A stretch of DNA of 42,831 nucleotides from an uncultured Eubacteriales bacterium (GTDB lineage Bacteria > Bacillota > Clostridia > Christensenellales > Aristaeellaceae): NCBI GenBank assembly GCA_902765395.1, contig CACWZP010000025.1, positions 1-42,831 on the forward strand, written 5' to 3'. Every line of letters begins with the position of its first letter. The first letter of the stretch is position 1. The position numbers and the translations under genes are program-made. The notes beneath the pieces are model-generated. The model saw nothing but the letters and a program-made list of their open reading frames with translations. It had not been told where the DNA came from and did no database searches. Shown here piece by piece: positions 17,375 to 25,224 of this stretch.

Positions 17375-17384
17375 CTGCGAACCT

Positions 17385-18749
17385 TTACCGCGGCAGCTTG
17401 TACAGGCTCTTCCCGGTGCACAGGCAGTCCGCGCCATGGATGGACACGCCGTAGTCCAGCGTATAATCCACGATCTTCTCGCCGTGCCAGTCCACCACGG
17501 CATGCTTGCCGTCGGCGTTTTCCACGGACAGGTAGAAGCCGTCGGAATCGGTGAGGCTGTTCTTGGTGTCGATCTTGGTCGCGCCCTCCACCGGCGTGAC
17601 GGTGCCGTCGGCGGCGACGATGGTCACGGCGCCGGTCATATCCACCGCGCCCAGGGTGCAGCCGTAGTACTCCACGCCGTCCTTGGCGTACTGGATGGGG
17701 CAGGTCACGTTGCCCTGCAGGTCGATGAAGCCCAGCTTGCCGCCGTCCTCCACGCACACATAGCCGTTGTTGATGGGGCTCTTGTCGCCCCAGGTGTAGA
17801 TGTGCTCGTGCTCGGCGGGCACGACCAGCGCCTTCTCCTCAAGGTCGTACAGGCCTTCGCAGCCGGTGCCGTCCTCCTTGTTCACCGTCACCTTCACATA
17901 GCGGCCGTCGAACAGGTTGGAGGAGATCATGTTGAAGCTGGGCGGGCAGACTTCCTCGCCAGCGGCGTTCAGGATGCCGTAGAGGCGGGTGTCGGAGTCA
18001 TAGAAGCTGATGTAGCCGTTCGCGATGTTCGACAGGCTGCCGTAATCCGCGTCGGCCAGCTTTTCGCCGGTCACGGCATTGTACAGCGCCTTGGGGGACA
18101 GCTCGTTCTCGGCGTTGACCACCAGCTCCGCGTCGTACATGCTGGTCAGCAGGGTGTCCACGGGGGCGAGCGCGGTGTCATACACGGCGATATTGCCGTC
18201 ATAGTCCTCCACGATCAGATAACCGCCCATGCCGGCTTCCCGGCCGCGGCTGAACTGCTTGCGCTCCAGGGTGCCCGCCAGCTTCTTTTCCGGCAGATAG
18301 AACACGTCGTTGCGCACGATGGTCGCGTAGTCGAATTCGCCGAAGATCACGTTGTAATCGGAATTGTCCTTGTCGTTGGTGCCCTCCAGCACCACGCCCA
18401 CGGCCCAGTTGGGGCTGACGACCTTGAAGTCGCTGTACTCATAGGGCGTCAGGGCCTCGCCGGCGGTGTTCACCAGCGCAGAGTGGTTGAAGCCACTCTC
18501 GTTGGTGGCCGTGTAGTAGCCGAAGTCCGCGTAGGCCAGGTCGCCGAACTGGGCCTCCGCCAGCACGTTGCCTTCGAAGTCCACCAGGCCTTCCTTCCAA
18601 TCGCTGTTGCGGTACACGAACGCGCCGGATTTCTCCGTGCCGCTGTCGGATATGTCGTCCGCCTCGAACAGCGGGCCGGTGATCTCCGCCAGCGCCATCG
18701 CGCCGATCATCAGGGCAGCCAGAACCAGAGCCAGTATGCGCTTTGTCAT
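17385..18749 (-). CDS. Secreted WG-repeat protein
   Basis: A 454-residue exported protein with signal peptide MTKRILALVLAALMIGAMAL-A. The mature part is built of WG-type (KWGyid-like) repeats, each ending in a G-x-(I/V/L)-D-x-x-G turn: EGLVDFEGNVLAEAQF, RLYGILNAAGEEVCPP, EGLYDLEEKALVVPA and LGFIDLQGNVTCPIQY. Such repeats form beta-propeller-like surfaces; no catalytic site is visible and no specific function is known. The start at 18749 is preferred to an in-frame start at 18866 because it has AAAGGAAG and opens the signal peptide. It is monocistronic, with a consensus promoter and a bidirectional terminator. Confidence 0.85.
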   Translation of the reverse strand: MTKRILALVLAALMIGAMALAEITGPLFEADDISDSGTEKSGAFVYRNSDWKEGLVDFEGNVLAEAQFGDLAYADFGYYTATNESGFNHSALVNTAGEALTPYEYSDFKVVSPNWAVGVVLEGTNDKDNSDYNVIFGEFDYATIVRNDVFYLPEKKLAGTLERKQFSRGREAGMGGYLIVEDYDGNIAVYDTALAPVDTLLTSMYDAELVVNAENELSPKALYNAVTGEKLADADYGSLSNIANGYISFYDSDTRLYGILNAAGEEVCPPSFNMISSNLFDGRYVKVTVNKEDGTGCEGLYDLEEKALVVPAEHEHIYTWGDKSPINNGYVCVEDGGKLGFIDLQGNVTCPIQYAKDGVEYYGCTLGAVDMTGAVTIVAADGTVTPVEGATKIDTKNSLTDSDGFYLSVENADGKHAVVDWHGEKIVDYTLDYGVSIHGADCLCTGKSLYKLPR

Positions 18750-18782
18750 GGGATGACTTCCTTTCTTATATAGGCTGGCTTC

Positions 18783-18812
18783 ATTATACGAAATCGTTGT
18801 AGGCAAAGTCAA
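18783..18812 (-). promoter_or_regulatory. Sigma-A promoter of the WG-repeat gene
   Basis: On the minus strand, TTGACT (18812-18807) and TATAAT (18788-18783) with an 18-bp spacer. Confidence 0.8.
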
Positions 18813-18863
18813 CAGACGAGATGTTATTTCGCAAGGGTTGAGTAAAAGAAATGAGCATTTATG

Positions 18864-18890
18864 CAAAGGCAGCCTGGATCAGGCTGCCTT
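18864..18890 (-). terminator. Terminator of the ferredoxin aldo/keto reductase gene
   Basis: AAGGCAGCCT-GGATC-AGGCTGCCTT, a perfect 10-bp stem 6 bp past the minus-strand stop codon, followed by a short TTT on the minus strand. Confidence 0.75.
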
Positions 18891-18895
18891 CACGC

Positions 18896-20077
18896 TCAAT
18901 ATTTCAGTATCTTCGGCGCGCCCCAGGCGGCCACCTTGTAGATGGGGTTCTCCAGCCGCCTCTTCACGTCGTCCAGCTTTTCACGGATGGGGATGTGCTG
19001 GGGGCAGTGCTGCTCGCACTTGCCGCACTTCACGCACAGCCCGGCGTTGCTGCGGGTCTTGCGCAGGGTGGTGCACATCATGTATTCCCGCATGCCGTTC
19101 ACCAGCCCGTCGGCGTAGCTGGCGTTGTAGGCGGCGAAGCAGGTGGGGATGTCCACGCCCCGGGGGCAGGGCTGGCAGTAGCCGCAGCCGGTGCAGCCCA
19201 CCTTCGTGGTCCTGTGGATGGCGGACAGCGCCCTTTCATAGAGGCCCAGCTCCGCTTCGCCCAGCTGGTGGGGCAGGGCCTCCCCGGCGATGCGGCAGTT
19301 CTCCTCCACCTGGCTGACGTCGTTCATGCCGGAGAGCACCACCGTCACCTCCGGGTGGTTCCAGACCCAGCGCAGGCCCCAGTCGGCCGGGCTGCGCTTC
19401 GGCTCGGCGTCTTCAAACACCTTCTTCGCCGCCCCGGGCAGCCCGCCGGCCAGCTTGCCGCCCCGCAGCGGCTCCATGATGATCACAGGCAGGCCCTTCG
19501 CCCCGGCGTATTCCAGCCCGTCCACGCCGGCCTGGCTGCGCTCGTCCATGTAGTTGAACTGGATCTGGCAGAAGTCCCATTCCCAGGCGTCCACCAGGGC
19601 CTTGAACTGCAGCGTGCCGCCGTGGAACGAGAAGCCCGCGTTGCGGATGGCGCCGCTTTTCTTCTTCTCCTCCAGCCACTCCTTCACGCCCAGCGCGCAC
19701 AGCCGGGCCCAGCTTAATTCGTCGTTGAGCATGTGCATCAGGTAGTAGTCCACGTGGTCCGTGCCCAGGCGCTCGAGCTCCTCGGCGAAGAAGCGCTCGG
19801 CGTCCCCGGGCCTGTTGATCCGGTACTGGGGCAGCTTGGTGGCGATGTGGATTTGATCCCGGCAGTTGTACTGGCGGATGAAGTTCCCCAGGCACACCTC
19901 GCTGCCGGGGTAGATATAGGCGGTGTCGAAGTAGTTGACGCCCAGATCCAGCGCCAGCTTCATCTCCCGGTTGGCCTTCTCCTGGTCGATGGAGCCGCCG
20001 CGCTTGGTGAAGCGCATGCAGCCGAAGCCCAGCGCGGACAGGGAATCGCCGTTTTTCGGATTGACGCGGTATTGCAT
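18896..20077 (-). CDS. Aldo/keto reductase with C-terminal 4Fe-4S domain
   Basis: A 393-residue protein. The N-terminal AKR barrel keeps the full catalytic tetrad: Asp51 and Tyr56 (FDTAYIYPG), Lys81 (IATKLPQ) and His115 (YYLMHMLND). The C-terminal region has two cysteine clusters, CTGCGYCQPCP and CVKCGKCEQHCP, of the ferredoxin type, common in anaerobes. It should reduce or oxidise a carbonyl/alcohol using NAD(P)H, with the clusters linked to ferredoxin or structural; the substrate is unknown. The start at 20077 has AAAGGAG upstream; an in-frame ATG at 20095 has none. It is monocistronic. Confidence 0.92.
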   Translation of the reverse strand: MQYRVNPKNGDSLSALGFGCMRFTKRGGSIDQEKANREMKLALDLGVNYFDTAYIYPGSEVCLGNFIRQYNCRDQIHIATKLPQYRINRPGDAERFFAEELERLGTDHVDYYLMHMLNDELSWARLCALGVKEWLEEKKKSGAIRNAGFSFHGGTLQFKALVDAWEWDFCQIQFNYMDERSQAGVDGLEYAGAKGLPVIIMEPLRGGKLAGGLPGAAKKVFEDAEPKRSPADWGLRWVWNHPEVTVVLSGMNDVSQVEENCRIAGEALPHQLGEAELGLYERALSAIHRTTKVGCTGCGYCQPCPRGVDIPTCFAAYNASYADGLVNGMREYMMCTTLRKTRSNAGLCVKCGKCEQHCPQHIPIREKLDDVKRRLENPIYKVAAWGAPKILKY

Positions 20078-20124
20078 GGGCCCGCTCCTTTCCATGGGTC
20101 GAGGGGGATTTATCCGTTGTTGAC

Positions 20125-20153
20125 ATTATAGGGCAAACGCGCCGGGATTGCAA
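20125..20153 (-). promoter_or_regulatory. Sigma-A promoter of the ferredoxin aldo/keto reductase gene
   Basis: On the minus strand, TTGCAA (20153-20148), 17 bp, TATAAT (20130-20125). Confidence 0.8.
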
Positions 20154-20242
20154 CTGTGCAAGTCTTGTTTTCTGGACGGCCAAATGTTTCCGCTCACAGT
20201 ATTTTAGTCCTTTTTTTGCCGCATTGATGTGCGCTGTACCTC

Positions 20243-20271
20243 TTGCCAAAGGAAGATATTTATGTTAATAT
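20243..20271 (+). promoter_or_regulatory. Promoter of the c-di-GMP phosphodiesterase gene
   Basis: TTGCCA (20243-20248), 17 bp, TAATAT (20266-20271). The leader to the ATG at 20351 is about 75 nt. Confidence 0.6.
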
Positions 20272-20350
20272 AAGGTATCAATTCTTTAAGAATGGGAAGC
20301 TGTAGCCCAGCGACAACGTTTTCACAAAACAGCGGAAGGGAGGGGTCGAC

Positions 20351-23254
20351 ATGAAGGCGGACTGGCTGAACCTGGAGAGCCACAGCGGCGATTTTCAGAC
20401 CATCGTGGATCGCCTGAACGGCTCGCCCTTTGACGAGCTGGTGGAGATCGACCTCTACAACGACCGCTGCCGCAACATCTATCACGTCGAGGGCAAGTAC
20501 TTCGTGCCCTTCCTGGAGGGCGAGTGGACCAAGCTCTACCGCTATGCCACCGAGCACATGCTGCACCCCTCCGACCGCGGCGCCTTTTCCGCCCTGCTGG
20601 ACCCGGACAAGCTGCAATCCCGGCTGGAGCGCAGCGAGAATCCCGGCGTGCTGGACGCCCAGTTCCGCTATCGCAGCGTGGAGGGCGGTTGGATCTGGAC
20701 CCGCCAGGTGATGGTCTCCGGCGCGCAGAACGGCCTGCCCGAGGGCGTGGTCTACTGCTATATCTTCGATATCTCCATCCAGAAGGAGCGCGCCCAGGGC
20801 CGCGTGGCGGCGTCGAACGCCGCGCCCGCCATCGCCCGGCGCGACGACATGACGGGCCTGCTGCTGGACCGGGAGTTCTTCGCCATGGCCCAGAAGAAGC
20901 TGCCCACGCTGGCGGGCCAGTGGTGCGTCGCCGCGGTGGACATCGAAAACTTCAAGCTGTTCTGCGACTGGCACGGCCAGCAGACCGGCCATTTCCTGCT
21001 GGCGGCGATGGGCGAGATCCTGCTGCGCGTGGAGCAGGAGACCGGCGGCCTGGCGGGCTATCGCGGCCAGGACGACTTCGCGCTGCTGGTGCCCTACGAC
21101 ATCCAGCGGCTGAACGCGCTGTACGAGGAGCTGCGCCAGCTGATCGTTTCCCAGGGCGATTCCGTGGGCTTCCAGCCCATCTTCGGCATCTGCATGATCG
21201 AGAGCCCCGGCGACGAAATCATGGAGCTGTACAACCACGCCGCGCTGACCGCCGAGCAGATCAAGGGCGATTTCCGAAACCGCATCCGGGTGTACAACGC
21301 GGCTGCCTACAACAAGAACACCGAGGAATACCGGATCCTGTCCGATTTCCAGCGCAGCCTGGAGAGCGGCGAGCTGTTCTTCTGCCTGCAGCCCCAGTGC
21401 CGCGTGTCCACGGGCCATGTGGTGGGGGCCGAGGCGCTGGCCCGCTGGCGCACCAAGGACGGGCGGATGATCCCGCCGGGTCGGTTCGTGCCCATCCTGG
21501 AAAAATACAGCATGGTCACCAACCTGGACAAGTTCATCTGGGAGAGCGTCTGCAAGTGGCTGCGCAAGTGGCTGGACGAGGGCCATGTGGCGGTGCCGGT
21601 GTCGGTGAACGTGAGCCAGATCGACATCTTCACCCTGGACGTGCCCGCTTACTTCAACTCGCTGCTTGAAAAGTACGGCCTGCCGGCGAACCTGTTGAAG
21701 ATCGAGATCACCGAGTCCGCCTACGTGGAGGACACCGCCGTGGTGCGCGAGACGGCCCGACGCCTGCGCGCCGCCGGGTTCCTGGTGCTGATGGACGACT
21801 TCGGCAGCGGCTATTCCTCGCTGAACATGCTGCGCAGCCTGAACGTGGATGTGATCAAGCTGGACGCCCAGTTCCTGCACATCAGCGAAAACGAGGCCCA
21901 CAAGGGCATCAGCATCCTGGAATCCATCATCAGCATGACCAAGGCCATGGCCATCCCCGTGATCGTCGAGGGCGTGGAGACGCCGGAGCAGATCAACTTC
22001 CTGGCCGACCTGGGCTGCCGGTACATGCAGGGCTACTACTTCTACCGCCCCATGCCGGTGGAGGAGTTTGAGAACCTGATCCGCGACGGCAAGAAGGTGG
22101 ATCTGAACGGCTTTGAGTTCAAGGCCAACGAGCAGATCCACACCCGGGAGTTCCTGGACGTGAACGTGTTCAACGACGCCATGCTGAACAACATCCTGGG
22201 CCCGGTGGCCATCTATCGCTGGAAGGGCGACAACGTGGACATCATCCGCTTCAACCAGCAGTTCTACCAGATGGTGGGCATTGAGCTGAACCAGCTGAAT
22301 GACCGGCTGGAGCACATACAGGATTTCATCCATCCCGACGACCGGGAAAAGCTGTTCAACCTGATGCGCCGAGCCGCCAATGACCGGCTGAACGGCGCCC
22401 ACGACGTGCTGCGGGTCTACAAGCCCAGCGGCGCCATGATGTGGATCTCCCTGCAGCTGTACCGCATGGAGGAGACCGAGCAGGGCGTGAACTTCTATGG
22501 CTCTGCCGGGGACATCACCGAGACCCAGTATGTCAACGAGGACCTGCCCGGCGGGTACTATCGCGTCGCCGCCGACGGCAAGGGCACGTTCCTGCACATC
22601 AGCAAAGGCTTTATGAACATGGTGGGCTACACCGCCGAGGAGATCCGCGAGCAGTTCGGCAACTGCGTCATGAACATGGTGCACCGCGACGACTGGCAGA
22701 CGGTGCTGGCCGGGGCCGAGAACATAAAATCCGGCGGGGAGACCGCTGGCAAGCCCATTCGCCTCAAGAAGAAGGACGGCGGCTGGGTCTCCGTGGTGGT
22801 CAAGAGCCGGCTGACCGAACTGGATGGCACGCTGTGCTATCAGGCCGTGGCCATCGACGTGACGGACATGGTGAAGCTGCAAAACCGGATGCGGCTGTTG
22901 AGTGAGTTTTCCACGGACGACGTGGTGTTCGTCCGCCGCAAGGGCGACGGCTACAAGCATCGCGTGGTGATCCACGGCCTGGAGGGCAGGCTGGGCATAT
23001 CCGCCAAGGAGTTTGAAAAGGTGCTGAACAGCGGCGAGCTGTTCCGCCAGCTGGAGGCCGGGGAGAGCGAGCGCCTGCAGAGCATCGTCGAGAGCGCGAT
23101 GCAGGAAAAGAAGTCGGTGGAGTTTGACTTCACCACTCCAACTGCTTCCGGCCAGCCCCTTCGCCTGCACATGAAGGCCAGCCACGTCACCGACGCCAAC
23201 AGCAAGGTGGAGTTCATCTGCGTCTTGCAGGAGGCCGGAGACGGGGAAAAGTGA
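20351..23254 (+). CDS. PAS-GGDEF(degenerate)-EAL-PAS-PAS c-di-GMP phosphodiesterase
   Basis: A 967-residue cytoplasmic signalling protein without membrane segments. A PAS-like sensor covers residues about 35-145. The GGDEF domain (about 165-318) is degenerate: the signature reads GQDDF (239-243), so cyclase activity is doubtful. The EAL domain (about 335-578) keeps the catalytic set: EAL 361-363, Asn420 (VNVS), Glu452 (IEITES), the Asp pair 482-483 (MDDFGSGYSS), Lys503 (IKLD) and Glu540/Glu543 (EGVET), so it should hydrolyse c-di-GMP to pGpG. Two further PAS domains follow (about 590-715 and 725-850), each ending in a DIT/DVT boundary, with an extra C-terminal domain to 967. GGGAGGGG precedes the start. 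It is monocistronic; no target gene or partner cyclase lies nearby. Confidence 0.92.
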   Translation: MKADWLNLESHSGDFQTIVDRLNGSPFDELVEIDLYNDRCRNIYHVEGKYFVPFLEGEWTKLYRYATEHMLHPSDRGAFSALLDPDKLQSRLERSENPGVLDAQFRYRSVEGGWIWTRQVMVSGAQNGLPEGVVYCYIFDISIQKERAQGRVAASNAAPAIARRDDMTGLLLDREFFAMAQKKLPTLAGQWCVAAVDIENFKLFCDWHGQQTGHFLLAAMGEILLRVEQETGGLAGYRGQDDFALLVPYDIQRLNALYEELRQLIVSQGDSVGFQPIFGICMIESPGDEIMELYNHAALTAEQIKGDFRNRIRVYNAAAYNKNTEEYRILSDFQRSLESGELFFCLQPQCRVSTGHVVGAEALARWRTKDGRMIPPGRFVPILEKYSMVTNLDKFIWESVCKWLRKWLDEGHVAVPVSVNVSQIDIFTLDVPAYFNSLLEKYGLPANLLKIEITESAYVEDTAVVRETARRLRAAGFLVLMDDFGSGYSSLNMLRSLNVDVIKLDAQFLHISENEAHKGISILESIISMTKAMAIPVIVEGVETPEQINFLADLGCRYMQGYYFYRPMPVEEFENLIRDGKKVDLNGFEFKANEQIHTREFLDVNVFNDAMLNNILGPVAIYRWKGDNVDIIRFNQQFYQMVGIELNQLNDRLEHIQDFIHPDDREKLFNLMRRAANDRLNGAHDVLRVYKPSGAMMWISLQLYRMEETEQGVNFYGSAGDITETQYVNEDLPGGYYRVAADGKGTFLHISKGFMNMVGYTAEEIREQFGNCVMNMVHRDDWQTVLAGAENIKSGGETAGKPIRLKKKDGGWVSVVVKSRLTELDGTLCYQAVAIDVTDMVKLQNRMRLLSEFSTDDVVFVRRKGDGYKHRVVIHGLEGRLGISAKEFEKVLNSGELFRQLEAGESERLQSIVESAMQEKKSVEFDFTTPTASGQPLRLHMKASHVTDANSKVEFICVLQEAGDGEK

Positions 23255-23273
23255 GCAGGGGCAGTGAAATAAC

Positions 23274-23308
23274 CGGGTCGCCGATGTCGGCGACCCGAAT
23301 TGTTTTTT
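23274..23308 (+). terminator. Terminator of the c-di-GMP phosphodiesterase gene
   Basis: CGGGTCGCCGA-TG-TCGGCGACCCG, an 11-bp perfect stem, then AATTGTTTTTT. It starts 20 bp after the stop codon. Confidence 0.85.
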
Positions 23309-23313
23309 GGGAC

Positions 23314-23626
23314 TATTTCCGGATGGGGACCGGGGAACGGGTCTTTTTGGCGGCCTGCGCTCGCTTCAATTCACGACTCGGCAGGCCGCCCTGTGATTGG
23401 GGAGCAGCGAGGGATGGGGAAAGTTCTGTAAGAGGTGCCCCACCACCGCAAGCGGTCCCCCTCCCCATTGAGATGGGGAGGCTTTTGGTTGTGCATAATC
23501 ATATGTATGGGCGGCGTTGCGCCGCCCGCCCTGTGAAAGGAGCAGCGAGGGATAAGGAAAGTTCTGTAAGAGGTGCCCCACCACCGCAAGCGGTCCCCCT
23601 CCCCATTGAGATGGGGAGGCTTTTGG
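23314..23626 (-). repeat. Composite dispersed repeat, copy 6, with a duplicated module E
   Basis: This copy fills the convergent gap before the BMP gene. A half module B with T run (23314-23348) is followed by a shortened module A of 42 nt (23349-23390). Then come two identical 71-bp blocks (23418-23488 and 23556-23626) that include module E; they are 138 bp apart and separated by a GGGCGGCGTTGCGCCGCCC hairpin (23509-23527). Confidence 0.85.
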
Positions 23627-23633
23627 CTTGCCC

Positions 23634-23669
23634 AAAAACACCACCGGCGCGGGGAAACCCGCGCCGGTG
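23634..23669 (-). terminator. Terminator of the BMP-family gene
   Basis: On the minus strand, a 12-bp stem CACCGGCGCGGG/CCCGCGCCGGTG with a four-base loop, followed by GTGTTTTTG. Confidence 0.8.
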
Positions 23670-23687
23670 CTTGCTGTCCGCTGTTGA

Positions 23688-24839
23688 TCAGCCTTCGTTG
23701 TCCAGACGGGTGATGCCGTCGATGGTCATGTCGAAGTAGGGGGCGGAAGCGGTCTCGGACTCGTGGAAGTAGCCGTCGTAGATGTGCTCGTTCTCGGGCA
23801 CCTCGCCGTTCACGGTGAAGGTGGCGGTGTCGAATACGTGCAGCTCGCCGGCCTTCAGGGCGGCGATGACTTCGTCCAGCTTCTCCTGGGTGCCCTCGGC
23901 GGCCACGTTCTCGTTCAGCTCGGTCAGGGCCACGGAACCCTCGTTGAAGCCCTGGCTCCAGTCAGCCTCGAAGGCTTCGCCGGCCATGGTCTTCTCGATG
24001 GCGTACTGCATGTAGGGCGCCCAATCGATGCGGGAGGAGATCAGGGAAGTGTTGGGGGCCACGGCGTTGAAGGAGATGTTGTAGCCCACGTTCGGAACGT
24101 TGTTGTCCTCGCAGGCGGTGGGAGCGCCGACGGTGTCGGCGTGCTCGCTCATCAGCACGCAGTGGTACTGGCTGATCAGGGCGGTGGCAGCTTCCTGCTC
24201 CAGCGCCTGGTCACCCCAGGAGTTGGTGAAGGTTACGTACATGGTGGCGGAGGGGCAGACATAGCGCACGCCCAGGAAGAAGGAGGTGTAGCCGCTGATG
24301 ACCTCGGCATAGGGGAACGCGCCCACGTAGCCGACCACGGCCTGATCCTCGGTGATGTCGCCACTCGCGATCATCTCGTTCAGCTTCATGCCGGCGGCGA
24401 CGCCAGCCGCGAAGCGGCCCTCGTAGATGGAGGCGAAGGCGTTGTGCATGTTCTCAAGGCCCGAGCCCGCGGCCTGGTAGCCGGTGGCGTGGGAGAACTG
24501 GATCTCGGGATACTCCTCGGCGGCCAGGATGATGTAGTCCTCATGGCCGAAGGAATCGGCGAAGATGTAGTTGCAGCCGGACTCCGCCAGGTCGACGGCG
24601 GCGTCGTAGCACTCCTGGCCCTCGGGGATGTTGGTCTTGATGACCAGCTGGGTCTCGGGATCCAGGCCGGCAGCTTCGACGGCTTCCTTCATGCCGTTGA
24701 TGAAGTTGGCGTCGTAGCCCATGTTCTCGTCGTGCAGGCAGATCAGGCCCACCTTCATGTCTTCCTTCGCGATCTCGGCGAACGCGACGGAACACAGCAG
24801 CATGGCCAGAACCAGGAGGACGGATGCGATTTTCTTCAT
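23688..24839 (-). CDS. BMP-family substrate-binding protein (PnrA/Med type)
   Basis: A 383-residue exported protein with signal peptide MKKIASVLLVLAMLLCSVAF-A. The mature protein begins EIAKEDMKVGLICLHDENMGYDANF and continues with FADSFGHEDYIILAAEEYP, NAFASIYEGRFAAGVAAGMKL and VVGYVGAFPYAEVISGYTSF, which match the BMP (basic membrane protein) family of nucleoside-type ABC binding proteins. The cysteine in MLLCS lacks a proper lipobox (Leu at -1), so it looks cleaved rather than lipidated. No permease or ATPase gene is nearby, so it is an orphan binding protein here. The ATG at 24839 is chosen for its AAAAGGAGA 9 nt upstream; an in-frame TTG at 24845 is too close. An inverted repeat lies upstream (24876-24900). 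Confidence 0.88.
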   Translation of the reverse strand: MKKIASVLLVLAMLLCSVAFAEIAKEDMKVGLICLHDENMGYDANFINGMKEAVEAAGLDPETQLVIKTNIPEGQECYDAAVDLAESGCNYIFADSFGHEDYIILAAEEYPEIQFSHATGYQAAGSGLENMHNAFASIYEGRFAAGVAAGMKLNEMIASGDITEDQAVVGYVGAFPYAEVISGYTSFFLGVRYVCPSATMYVTFTNSWGDQALEQEAATALISQYHCVLMSEHADTVGAPTACEDNNVPNVGYNISFNAVAPNTSLISSRIDWAPYMQYAIEKTMAGEAFEADWSQGFNEGSVALTELNENVAAEGTQEKLDEVIAALKAGELHVFDTATFTVNGEVPENEHIYDGYFHESETASAPYFDMTIDGITRLDNEG

Positions 24840-24875
24840 AATCAATGTCTCCTTTTCTTCTCACCCCTGCATGGG

Positions 24876-24900
24876 GCTTGTGAAATTATCATACACAAGC
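24876..24900. promoter_or_regulatory. Inverted repeat upstream of the BMP-family gene
   Basis: On the minus strand, GCTTGTG-TATGATAATTT-CACAAGC: 7-bp perfect arms around an AT-rich core that contains -10-like hexamers. Its position, 37-61 bp before the start codon, suits an operator overlapping the promoter. The rest of 24901-25065 shows nothing I can name. Confidence 0.45.
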
Positions 24901-25065
24901 AAAGTTACAACTGGATGCTGATATTGTAAATTGTGGGGTGAAAAGGGATGAAAGTTCGGGATTTGTGCCGAAATGGGCCGAAACAGGGGGGCAGGGAAGG
25001 GGTAAATGGGCAAAAAAGCGAACATTGATGGAGTGTGAAGCGTGGAGTTACAACTGGCCAGGGGA

Positions 25066-25187
25066 CCGGATTGCCACGTCGAGCCTGTTGGGCACTCCTC
25101 GCAATGACGCGGCATGAGCGTGTTGGCGTCATGCGTTTTACGCGCAAACGTTGTCATTGCGAGGAGCGAAGCGACGTGGCAATCCGG
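25066..25187. repeat. Second facing pair of REP-like elements
   Basis: The left arm (25066-25108) reads CCGGATTGCCACGTCG and then ACTCCTCGCAATGAC. The right arm (25153-25187) reads GTCATTGCGAGGAGCGAAG and then CGACGTGGCAATCCGG. The spacer is 44 bp. The orientation is the same as at 5933-6082. It lies just past the HAD gene stop codon. Confidence 0.75.
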
Positions 25188-25199
25188 CCCCGGGCATTT

Positions 25200-25224
25200 A
25201 ACTCTAAACTCTCCACTCTGCAAT
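25200..25224. repeat. AGAGTGGAGAGTT-type repeat at the HAD gene end
   Basis: On the minus strand, GCAGAGTGGAGAGTTTAGAG spans the last sense codons and the stop of the HAD gene. The same word family occurs at 41242-41255, 41300-41327 and 41989-42015. Confidence 0.6.

Noticed and set aside
24787-24839. Lipoprotein signal in the BMP-family protein
   Set aside because: The cysteine in MLLCS has Leu at -1 and an AFA-E cleavage site follows; this does not fit a lipobox.
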